From Chloroflexota bacterium (GTDB lineage Bacteria; Chloroflexota; Limnocylindria; QHBO01): a DNA stretch of 5,482 bases. The stretch lies in assembly GCA_031177555.1 (NCBI GenBank), contig JAPSGM010000141.1, positions 1 to 5,482 on the forward strand, in the 5' to 3' direction. Positions within the stretch are counted from its first letter, which is position 1. Every line of letters begins with the position of its first letter. Positions 1 through 4,639 of this stretch are shown one piece after another. A program made the translations under genes and the position numbers. The notes beneath the pieces were generated by a model that saw only the letters and a program-made list of their open reading frames with translations, searched no databases and was not told the DNA's origin.

Positions 1-118
1 TAAAAGACCATGTGATACCACCACTCATTATGCAATATCAAAAGGAGATAAGAGAGACTTATTTGGAAAATAGAGAGAGATAAGTTAGAGAATCTTCTAT
101 TAGAAATCTTTTGTATTT
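1..118. other. A+T-rich segment abutting a G+C-rich gene; possible foreign or chimeric end
   Basis: The first 120 bases hold about 37 G or C (31%), while bases 121-180 hold about 42 of 60 (70%). No reading frame here resembles a protein I know, and the frame of the downstream gene meets a stop at 81-83. The segment is purine-rich on this strand and contains a direct repeat GAGATAAG (45-52 and 77-84) and a small inverted repeat ATAAG/CTTAT (48-52 and 58-62). The sequence AAAGGAGA at 41-48 looks like a ribosome binding site, but no suitable start codon follows it. It could be an assembly chimera at a contig end, the end of an inserted element, or a real recombination junction. I cannot tell which from the sequence alone. 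Confidence 0.7.
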
Positions 119-1346
119 CGGCGCAGACCCAGGCGACCTGGGGATCGCGATCTTGGATGGGATCGCCGCGCTCGTCGGCAAGAGCCTGCTGCGCCAGACC
201 GACGTGTATGCCGAGCCGCGCTTCGGGATGCTCGAGACGATCCGTGAGTACGCCGGGGAGCGGCTGCGGACCGACTTCGACGCCGATGCCACCGAGCGGC
301 GCCAGGCCGCCTTCTACGTATCCTTCGCCGAGGCGGCCGAGCCGCACCTCACGCGAATGGAGCAGGCGACGTGGCTCGACCGCTGCGAGCTGGAGCGGCC
401 GAATCTGCGTCGTGCCATCGAGTGGGCAATCCGAAGCGGCGAAGCCGACCTGGGCCTGCGGATGGCCGCCGCACTGTGGCGCTTCTGGCACCAACGCGGC
501 CCGCTGTGGGAGGGCCGCAAGGCGCTCGACCGGCTCCTGGCCCTGCCAGGTGCGTCGCGGGAGACGCGAGCCAGGGCGCTATCGGCCGCCGGGGGCCTCG
601 CCTGGTGGGATGGCGACTTCGTGGCGACCCGCCGATATTTCGAGAACGGCTTCGCGCTCTTCACCGCCGACGACGACACGACGACCAACCGGGTCCGGGC
701 GCTCTACGACCTGGGCTTTGCACGGCTGTGGAGCGGAGTCCAGGGTGATCTGAAGGATCTCGACCGCGCGGAGGACCTGCTCCATCAGAGCCTGGCGCTC
801 GCGGAGCGGCTGGACGATCGGCACGGGAGCGCACGCGCCTATCGGGCGCTGGGCCTGGCCCAGGGCATTGCCCGTAAGGATCCGCGAGGCGCCATTCCCC
901 TGTTCGAGCAGTCCGTGGCGCTCTTCGAGTCGCTCGGAGAGCGATGGGAGCTCAACGAATCCCTCATCGGTCTGGCCAACGGCCACCGATTCTCTGGCGA
1001 CAAGGCGCGCGGCCGAGAGTATTACCTGCGGGGCCTCGATCTCATGGCAGCCGCCGGCAATCGTCCGGCGATGGCATGGCTCCTGTTCCTCGTTGCCGCG
1101 GTCGAGGCGGAGATGGGCCGGTACGAGCGCGTCGCCCGTTTGTGGGGCGCGGCGGAGGCGGTCCGCCAAGCGGCGGGAGAGATCCGACCGCCGGCCGCGG
1201 TGCTGCTGGTCGTCGACCCCCTCGGCGCTGCCCGGCGGGCCATCGGTGACGAGGCGGTCGAGCGCGCGCTTGCCGAGGGACGGGCAATGGATCCGGAAGC
1301 GGTGGTCGCATACGCCCACGGCGATACCTCGATTGCCGTCCGGTAG
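111..1346 (+). CDS. NB-ARC/TPR-type ATPase regulator, C-terminal part only (5'-truncated)
   Basis: This is the C-terminal portion of a large STAND-type signalling ATPase, of the kind in which an N-terminal output domain (often a class III cyclase or a DNA-binding domain) is followed by an NB-ARC ATPase, a winged helix and TPR repeats. Residues 1-55 match the end of the winged-helix region, with the hallmark LVGKSLLR (21-28) and MLETIREYAGERL (40-52). Residues about 60-145 form the usual linker helices (EQATWLDRCELERPNLRRA, then LWRFWHQRGPLWEGRKALDR). Residues about 155-315 look like TPR-like helical repeats. The end carries the typical RLWGAAEAVRQAAG (343-356) and GRAMDPEAVVAYA (390-402). No LuxR-type HTH follows the repeats. 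The P-loop, Walker B and any output domain are missing: several hundred residues normally precede residue 1. The nominal TTG start at 111 lies at the composition break and has no good ribosome binding site, so it is probably not a real start. Whether the fragment is expressed is doubtful. Confidence 0.85.
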   Translation: MYFGADPGDLGIAILDGIAALVGKSLLRQTDVYAEPRFGMLETIREYAGERLRTDFDADATERRQAAFYVSFAEAAEPHLTRMEQATWLDRCELERPNLRRAIEWAIRSGEADLGLRMAAALWRFWHQRGPLWEGRKALDRLLALPGASRETRARALSAAGGLAWWDGDFVATRRYFENGFALFTADDDTTTNRVRALYDLGFARLWSGVQGDLKDLDRAEDLLHQSLALAERLDDRHGSARAYRALGLAQGIARKDPRGAIPLFEQSVALFESLGERWELNESLIGLANGHRFSGDKARGREYYLRGLDLMAAAGNRPAMAWLLFLVAAVEAEMGRYERVARLWGAAEAVRQAAGEIRPPAAVLLVVDPLGAARRAIGDEAVERALAEGRAMDPEAVVAYAHGDTSIAVR

Positions 1347-1422
1347 TCGTCCGCCGGTTCGGGGTTGCGTTCAAGCTCTAGCGGGCCAACTCCACAACGC
1401 TCGCTGGCAAGTCCACGAGCTC
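1347..1422. other. Short convergent intergenic region
   Basis: These 76 bases separate two genes that end toward each other. I see no hairpin followed by a T-run on either strand. An imperfect direct repeat (AGCTCTAGCG at 1374-1383, AGCTCCTAGCG at 1418-1428) starts here and runs into the end of the minus-strand gene; it is probably chance. Confidence 0.5.
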
Positions 1423-1596
1423 CTAGCGATCGCCTTTCTCGCCCTGGCCCTGCTCCGATTCGGTGTCGGCACCTCGGCGCTGGTCCTGGCTCTTGGAGCG
1501 CCCTTCTTCAACGGACTCCTTGATTTGTCCCTGCTCGTCCCGTCGCACGTAGCGCTTGTCGGTGCCGGTGTCGATCTCCCCGCGATTGCCTGCCAT
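1423..1596 (-). CDS. Small conserved hydrophilic protein (57 aa), function unknown
   Basis: The 57-residue product is almost entirely charged or polar, with no hydrophobic core, and is probably disordered. It contains ETGTDKRYVRRD-like sequence (IDTGTDKRYVRRDEQG, residues 8-23), then ES..EGRS.SQD.RR, and ends in GQGEKGDR. From memory this pattern (GTDKRYVRRD, GRS, DRR, GQGD.GD) recurs in short uncharacterised proteins of Chloroflexota, Deinococcota and Proteobacteria. I know no assigned function. The start at 1596 is chosen because GAGGT (1602-1606) lies five bases upstream and because relatives, as I recall them, begin near this Met. The alternative ATG at 1608 forms an ATGA overlap with the upstream stop but has no ribosome binding site of its own. 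It is probably co-transcribed with the 83-aa gene directly upstream. Confidence 0.75.
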   Translation of the reverse strand: MAGNRGEIDTGTDKRYVRRDEQGQIKESVEEGRSKSQDQRRGADTESEQGQGEKGDR

Positions 1597-1601
1597 TTCT
1601 G

Positions 1602-1606
1602 ACCTC
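1602..1606 (-). promoter_or_regulatory. Ribosome binding site GAGGT overlapping the upstream stop codon
   Basis: On the minus strand GAGGT ends five bases before the ATG at 1596, and the TGA of the preceding gene (1605-1607) overlaps its first two bases. A ribosome terminating on the 83-aa gene would therefore sit on the binding site of the 57-aa gene, which suggests translational coupling. This site decides the start at 1596 over that at 1608. Confidence 0.6.
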
Positions 1607-1856
1607 ATGCGGTTGCGTTGAATAGCAAGTGCAGGCGGCGTGTCGGCTCGCGTCGCTCCCTTAGCCGATCAGCCATCCGGCGCAGCGCCTCCGGCACGAA
1701 CGGGCCCGAACCGGAAAGGTAGTCATCGAAGTCCGGCCCTTCGGTGAGGGCGATCCACGTCCCATCGAAGCGCCAGACGCCGGCGATGTGCGAGCCGACC
1801 GGCAGCGCGGCCTCAGCGGCGGTCCAGGCTTGCGTCAGGGCGCCGAGCGGTGCCAT
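1605..1856 (-). CDS. Small uncharacterised protein (83 aa)
   Basis: The product is 83 residues from the ATG at 1856. It is a mixed soluble protein with the pattern LTQAWTAAEAALPVG (7-21), GVWRFDGTWIALTEGP (26-41), a DFDDYLSGSGPF loop (42-53) and an amphipathic Arg-rich helix EALRRMADRLRERRE (56-70). The alternation of W, G and P and the final helix look like a small folded alpha/beta domain. I think I have seen similar short proteins in Chloroflexota, but I cannot name the family. The frame stays open upstream to 2090, but that extension is Arg/Pro-rich and overlaps the opposite-strand 65-aa gene, so I chose the internal Met. The sequence before it (GGCGGGA) is only a weak ribosome binding site. 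The stop is embedded in the signal for the next gene, implying an operon with the 57-aa protein. Confidence 0.62.
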   Translation of the reverse strand: MAPLGALTQAWTAAEAALPVGSHIAGVWRFDGTWIALTEGPDFDDYLSGSGPFVPEALRRMADRLRERREPTRRLHLLFNATA

Positions 1857-1935
1857 TCCCGCCAACGTAGACCGGCCACCCCGCGGCTGGAGTGGTGGCA
1901 CGCGGCATGCGACATGGCGCATTGGGGGACGTGCC
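1857..1935. promoter_or_regulatory. Divergent intergenic region between two small genes
   Basis: These 79 bases separate the start of the 83-aa gene (minus) from that of the 65-aa gene (plus), so promoters for both should lie here. I see no convincing -35/-10 pair on either strand; the stretch is G+C-rich. GGGGGA at 1924-1929, six bases before the ATG at 1936, is a plausible ribosome binding site for the plus-strand gene. Confidence 0.35.
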
Positions 1936-2133
1936 ATGGAACCGGAGGTCATTCCGACCCAGTTGGAGCTGATCCGGGTCACCATGCGTCGGGAATCGTC
2001 GCGTCTCGCCCCAGCCGCCATGGCAACCATGCGGTCGCGCGCCTTCGCCATCCTCAACAAGGTGGAGCAAGAGGCTGCCGGGAACAACACTTTGCTCCGG
2101 CAGATTGCGGCGCTGCGGGACGAGATCAGCTAG
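1936..2133 (+). CDS. Small helical protein (65 aa), function unknown
   Basis: The 65-residue product starts at ATG 1936, six bases after GGGGGA. It is predicted to be almost all helix: residues 8-20 (TQLELIRVTMRRE) and 30-48 (ATMRSRAFAILNKVEQEAA) are amphipathic, and TLLRQIAALRDEI (52-64) resembles a short coiled coil. There are no Cys residues, no signal peptide and no membrane segment. Codons end mostly in G or C, as in the neighbouring genes. The frame stays open upstream to 1744, but that part is opposite the 83-aa gene and low in protein-like character. The stop overlaps the stop of the convergent receiver gene in the shared tetranucleotide CTAG (2130-2133). I do not recognise a family; a dimerising or partner-binding role is only a guess from the helices. 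Confidence 0.58.
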   Translation: MEPEVIPTQLELIRVTMRRESSRLAPAAMATMRSRAFAILNKVEQEAAGNNTLLRQIAALRDEIS

Positions 2134-2519
2134 GCCGGCGTCAGCTTTCGCAGCGCCGCGTACAACTCGTCAATCTCAAATGGCTTCATCAGCACGGTAA
2201 TGCGCCGAAGGGAGTCGAGCTCCTCCTGGACCTCTTCGATGCCCAACCGGTCGCCGGTGCAGATGATCGTCGGGACCATGGAAAGCTGCGGGTGCTGGCG
2301 TGCCCAGCGGACGATGTCCATGCCCCTGAGCCCCTCGCTGCCGAGGCGCAAGTCGATGATCAATATCTCCGGCTCCGCGGCCTCGATCAACTCACGGGTG
2401 TTATCCCCGTCGCCGTCGATGACGGTGGTGGGATAGTGGGCATCGTGCAGCACGTCGGCCATCATCTCCAGGAACTCAGGGCTGTTATTGACGACGGTGA
2501 CGCGCTGCATCTCGCGCAT
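2130..2519 (-). CDS. Stand-alone response-regulator receiver domain (CheY-like)
   Basis: This 129-residue protein is one receiver domain with no output domain, so it should act by phosphorylation-dependent binding to a partner in the cytoplasm. The fold landmarks are in order: beta-1 VTVV (7-10), phospho-acceptor Asp56 in ILIIDLRL (52-59), Thr88 in IICTGD (85-90) and the conserved Lys112 in VLMKPF (109-114), followed by the last helix (EIDELYAALRKL). The odd feature is at the end of beta-1. Where most receivers have an acidic pair that binds Mg2+, this protein has Asn11-Asn12 (VVNNS). Start 2519 is used; Met4 at 2510 is equally possible, and neither has a strong ribosome binding site. An in-frame stop lies about 33 bases upstream, so no N-terminal domain is missing. 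No histidine kinase is encoded in the window. It ends on the stop of the opposite-strand 65-aa gene. Confidence 0.92.
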   Translation of the reverse strand: MREMQRVTVVNNSPEFLEMMADVLHDAHYPTTVIDGDGDNTRELIEAAEPEILIIDLRLGSEGLRGMDIVRWARQHPQLSMVPTIICTGDRLGIEEVQEELDSLRRITVLMKPFEIDELYAALRKLTPA

Positions 2520-2715
2520 GGCACGGCCAGTATGCGCTCGGGGAACGCGAGGTCAACCCTGCGGGCGGCCAAGGTCGCCTGCGCCGCCGGGTCGATGGGG
2601 ATCAGCGGCCGCTCGGTTCCGCCCGGTGGTGCATATTGACAGCCTCCGTACCGTAGTGCTCCAGCCGTCGTGCCCTCGGCGCTAGTTGCGAGATAGTGTC
2701 CGGGAGAACACTGCC
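2520..2715. other. Divergent intergenic region upstream of the receiver gene
   Basis: These 196 bases lie between the receiver start and the candidate gene at 2716. An exact TTGACA occurs at 2636-2641 on the plus strand, but no acceptable -10 follows at 16-18 bases. A minus-strand frame here is G+C-rich at third positions but runs into the receiver gene out of frame and has no start, so I do not call it. Confidence 0.4.
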
Positions 2716-2943
2716 GTGGACTTGCTGGCCGTCCGCGATGTCGGCATCCTCATCCTCTTGGCCCTGCTGTACGCCGGCGTGCTGGTGGCGCTTAGGCCAC
2801 CCGTCATCATCCGCATCGCTGATCACTACCTACGGCTGTCATCTCGGGCGTTCTGGGTCCCTGAGGATCTGCCCGAACACGGGAAGTGTCGGCTGGGACT
2901 CGTCGACCTCCTCATCCGAGGGCTCGAAGCGCAAACTACCTGA
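2716..2943 (+). CDS. Candidate small single-pass membrane protein (75 aa)
   Basis: From GTG 2716 the frame encodes 75 residues. Residues about 9-34 are strongly hydrophobic (VGILILLALLYAGVLVALRP and on), consistent with one transmembrane helix, followed by a polar tail with basic residues (IADHYLRLSSRAFW) and a second amphipathic stretch (LGLVDLLIRGLEA, 60-72). GGGAG at 2702-2706 is nine bases upstream and could serve as ribosome binding site. Nearly all of the first 35 codons end in G or C, matching real genes here, while the last third is less biased. I recognise no family, and hydrophobic frames can arise by chance in such DNA. An alternative TTG start at 2686 would add ten residues. Confidence 0.35.
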   Translation: MDLLAVRDVGILILLALLYAGVLVALRPPVIIRIADHYLRLSSRAFWVPEDLPEHGKCRLGLVDLLIRGLEAQTT

Positions 2944-3011
2944 CAGGCAACCGAGTCACCGCTGCACAAGTGTCCGACGAGCAGGCTCTGGCTGCATACT
3001 GCTGTGCGGAG

Positions 3012-3039
3012 GCGCGGGCGAGCAGGCGGCCGCCCGCGC
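3012..3039. repeat. 9-bp perfect inverted repeat (hairpin), possible terminator
   Basis: GCGCGGGCG (3012-3020) is matched exactly by CGCCCGCGC (3031-3039) around a 10-base loop. The all-G/C stem should be stable. No T-run follows on either strand, so it is not a classical intrinsic terminator. It lies about 70 bases past the stop at 2943 and could still slow polymerase between convergent genes. Confidence 0.4.
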
Positions 3040-3142
3040 GTCCGTTCCGGGTCGCGAGCTATGAGCGTGGAGGCCCGAGCGAAGACCGAGTTATGTGGTC
3101 ACGACATCCGAGCCTGGTGTAGACCGATTGGCGTGGTCCGAT

Positions 3143-3157
3143 GGCCGGCGTCCGGCC
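3143..3157. repeat. Short GC hairpin downstream of the cyclase gene
   Basis: GGCCGG (3143-3148) pairs with CCGGCC (3152-3157) around CGT; one wobble and one A-T pair could extend the stem. It lies 35 bases past the stop of the minus-strand cyclase gene, the expected place for a terminator, but has no U-tract. Such short hairpins are common by chance at this G+C content. Confidence 0.28.
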
Positions 3158-3191
3158 GTAGTTGAGATCGGTGCGACGCTCCGATGTGTAT

Positions 3192-4526
3192 TCAACCGAC
3201 CGCGAAGAGGCGCCACGGCTCGGGGATGCCCTTCAGCTCGTGGGAGCCGCGATCCTCGAAGTGGAGGCCCGATCCGGCGACGAGGTCCCTGACAGTACTC
3301 GAGACCAGCACCTCCGCAGGGCCAGCAAGGGCCGCGATGCGCGCGCCGATGTGAACCGCGATCCCAGCAACGGTTCCGTCTTCAAGCTCGACCTCGCCGG
3401 TATGGACGCCGGCGCGGATCTGGAGGCCCAGCTCCTGTACTGCATCACGGATGGCCGTCGCGGCGCGGACGGCCCGCGCCGGACCATCGAACGTCGCGAA
3501 GAAACCGTCGCCCGCGGTACCGCGCTCCACCCCCTGAAACCGCGCCAATTCCCGGCGCACGAGCGCGTGATGCCGGTCGAGCAGCCTCTCCCAGTCCACG
3601 TCGCCGAGCCTCGCCGCGGTATCGGTCGACGCCACGATATCGGTGAAGACGATGGTGGTGAGCACCCGCTCGTGGCTGGTCGGGTCGCTCAGCGAGCGGA
3701 CAAAGCGTGAGGTAGCGTCCATGGTCGCCCGATGAACGTCGTCTTGGATCCAGGTGAAGATGCCCTCGAACCAGGGGAGCTCGACGACGCGCGCATCACG
3801 GATCCGCTGCGCGGCATACGTGGCACGCTCCCGCTGGGTGGGGAGCGGGAGGAGCAGGGTCGGGACCCGCACCGCGGCCAACACGTCGGTCACGTCGACC
3901 TCCATCGCCATGCGAAAGGAGGTGAGGGCGGCCCCCGGGCTGAGGCTCCGCCTCATGTGCCAGACGAACCAGTCGACGAAGGTCCCGTCATCGACCATCT
4001 CCGGCGCCCACTCGCGCGCGAGTGATTCGAGGTAGTGGCGGTCACCCCAGCCCAGACGGACAGCGCGCAGCCGCTCGCGCCACTCCTCGGCGGTCGGGGC
4101 CCACACGTAATCCCTGCTGCGCGTCCCGCGGACCTGTGGATCGATGAGTACCAGGCCGGCGCAGCGCTCCGGGTACGTGGCCGCGAAAAGGAGCCCGATA
4201 CCGGTGCTGGACAGTCCCGTCCACACGACGGCCCGCTCGGACCGGGCGTCGTCCATGACGGCGCGGATGTCATCGATCGTCGTCTCCAGCGACTGCACCT
4301 CGCGTACTCGATCGGACAGCCCCGTGCCCCGCTTGTCGAGCATCAGCAGCCGGCCGATGGCGGCCAGATCCTCGACTTGTCGCACCAGGAGCGGCTGTTC
4401 CCACGTGGAGAGGAGGTCGCCGGTGTTCCCTCGAACGAAGACGATATCGGGAGATCCCGATCCCACGACCTGGTACGCGATGGCTACGTCACCGCTGCGA
4501 GCGTAGTAGACCTCCGGGATCTGCAT
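3192..4526 (-). CDS. Alpha/beta-hydrolase-fold / class III nucleotide cyclase fusion
   Basis: The 444-residue protein has an alpha/beta-hydrolase-type domain (about 1-280) followed by a class III adenylate/guanylate cyclase domain (about 287-444). It has no signal peptide or membrane helix and is probably cytoplasmic. The N-terminus (MQIPEVYYARSGDVAIAYQVVG) and LLMLDKRGTGLSDR (60-73) are typical of this fusion family. The nucleophile elbow reads TGLSSTGIG (103-111), not a clean GxSxG. The places where the triad Asp and His normally fall (LLLPLPTQRERA, 224-235; LPWFEGIFTW, 250-259) contain neither. The cyclase domain keeps both metal Asp residues (Asp296 in FTDIVAST; Asp340 in AGDGFFATFDGPA) and Arg396. 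It has Gly336 where adenylyl cyclases usually have Lys, and His392 in place of the usual Asn. A nucleotide-second-messenger role is thus likely, with uncertain substrate and a non-catalytic, ligand-sensing hydrolase domain inferred. The start at 4526 fits the family; the frame runs upstream to 4658 without family-like sequence. No clear ribosome binding site precedes it. Confidence 0.95.
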   Translation of the reverse strand: MQIPEVYYARSGDVAIAYQVVGSGSPDIVFVRGNTGDLLSTWEQPLLVRQVEDLAAIGRLLMLDKRGTGLSDRVREVQSLETTIDDIRAVMDDARSERAVVWTGLSSTGIGLLFAATYPERCAGLVLIDPQVRGTRSRDYVWAPTAEEWRERLRAVRLGWGDRHYLESLAREWAPEMVDDGTFVDWFVWHMRRSLSPGAALTSFRMAMEVDVTDVLAAVRVPTLLLPLPTQRERATYAAQRIRDARVVELPWFEGIFTWIQDDVHRATMDATSRFVRSLSDPTSHERVLTTIVFTDIVASTDTAARLGDVDWERLLDRHHALVRRELARFQGVERGTAGDGFFATFDGPARAVRAATAIRDAVQELGLQIRAGVHTGEVELEDGTVAGIAVHIGARIAALAGPAEVLVSSTVRDLVAGSGLHFEDRGSHELKGIPEPWRLFAVG

Positions 4527-4639
4527 ACCCGGAGTGTGGCTGAACCGGCCTGCCGATTCCACAGCCGGGTCCGGCAGGCGGCGCCATCGCGGCCGGTCGA
4601 TGCTTCCATTCCAGGGCGCGCCCATGCGAGACTTATGGC
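4527..4639. promoter_or_regulatory. Shared divergent promoter region
   Basis: These 113 bases separate the divergent cyclase and sulfite-oxidase-family genes, so both promoters must lie here or overlap the gene starts. I find no sigma-70-like pair on either strand. The main feature is an inverted repeat (4548-4579). Neither gene has a strong ribosome binding site, so short or absent leaders are possible. Confidence 0.45.
4548..4579. repeat. 8-bp perfect inverted repeat between divergent genes, possible operator
   Basis: GCCTGCCG (4548-4555) and CGGCAGGC (4572-4579) are exact reverse complements, separated by 16 bases, so the arm centres are 24 bp apart. That places the two arms on roughly the same face of the helix. 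The position, 22 bases upstream of the cyclase start and 61 upstream of the molybdoenzyme start, suits an operator acting on both. No regulator gene is adjacent within the window. Chance occurrence cannot be excluded. Confidence 0.35.

Larger units (their letters stand above)
2944..3191. other. 248-bp convergent region without a recognisable gene
   Basis: Short open frames cross this stretch, but none looks like protein: they are Arg/Pro/Ser-rich with no conserved pattern. What it does hold is two GC-rich hairpins (3012-3039 and 3143-3157), listed separately. It lies between the end of the candidate membrane gene and the end of the cyclase gene, so a termination zone is the natural reading. 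Confidence 0.5.

Noticed and set aside
579..1319. Minus-strand open frame of 246 codons
   Set aside because: Exactly opposite the TPR gene, whose sequence is clearly family-like; the antisense product has no recognisable pattern.
1363..1619. Repeat of GGTTGCGTT at 1363-1371 and 1611-1619 flanking the 57-aa gene, as possible element ends
   Set aside because: Only nine bases, not at meaningful borders and partly inside a coding region; most likely chance.
1857..2090. N-terminal extension of the 83-aa minus-strand gene
   Set aside because: The extension is opposite the 65-aa gene, is Arg/Pro/Met-rich and is separated from protein-like sequence by a plausible internal start.
1788..2639. Plus-strand open frame of 283 codons crossing the receiver and 65-aa genes
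   Set aside because: It is antisense to a clear receiver domain and its product is low-complexity His/Arg/Ala sequence without domain patterns; a G+C-driven shadow.
2520..2640. Minus-strand frame with G/C-rich third positions upstream of the receiver
   Set aside because: It has no start codon, reads into the receiver gene out of frame and stops there; no family recognised.
2636..2641. Exact TTGACA as a -35 promoter box
   Set aside because: No reasonable -10 lies 16-18 bases downstream, so the hexamer alone is not enough to call a promoter.
4614..4623. 10-bp palindrome GGGCGCGCCC before the molybdoenzyme gene
   Set aside because: Self-complementary G/C runs are expected often at this composition, and nothing else supports a binding site.
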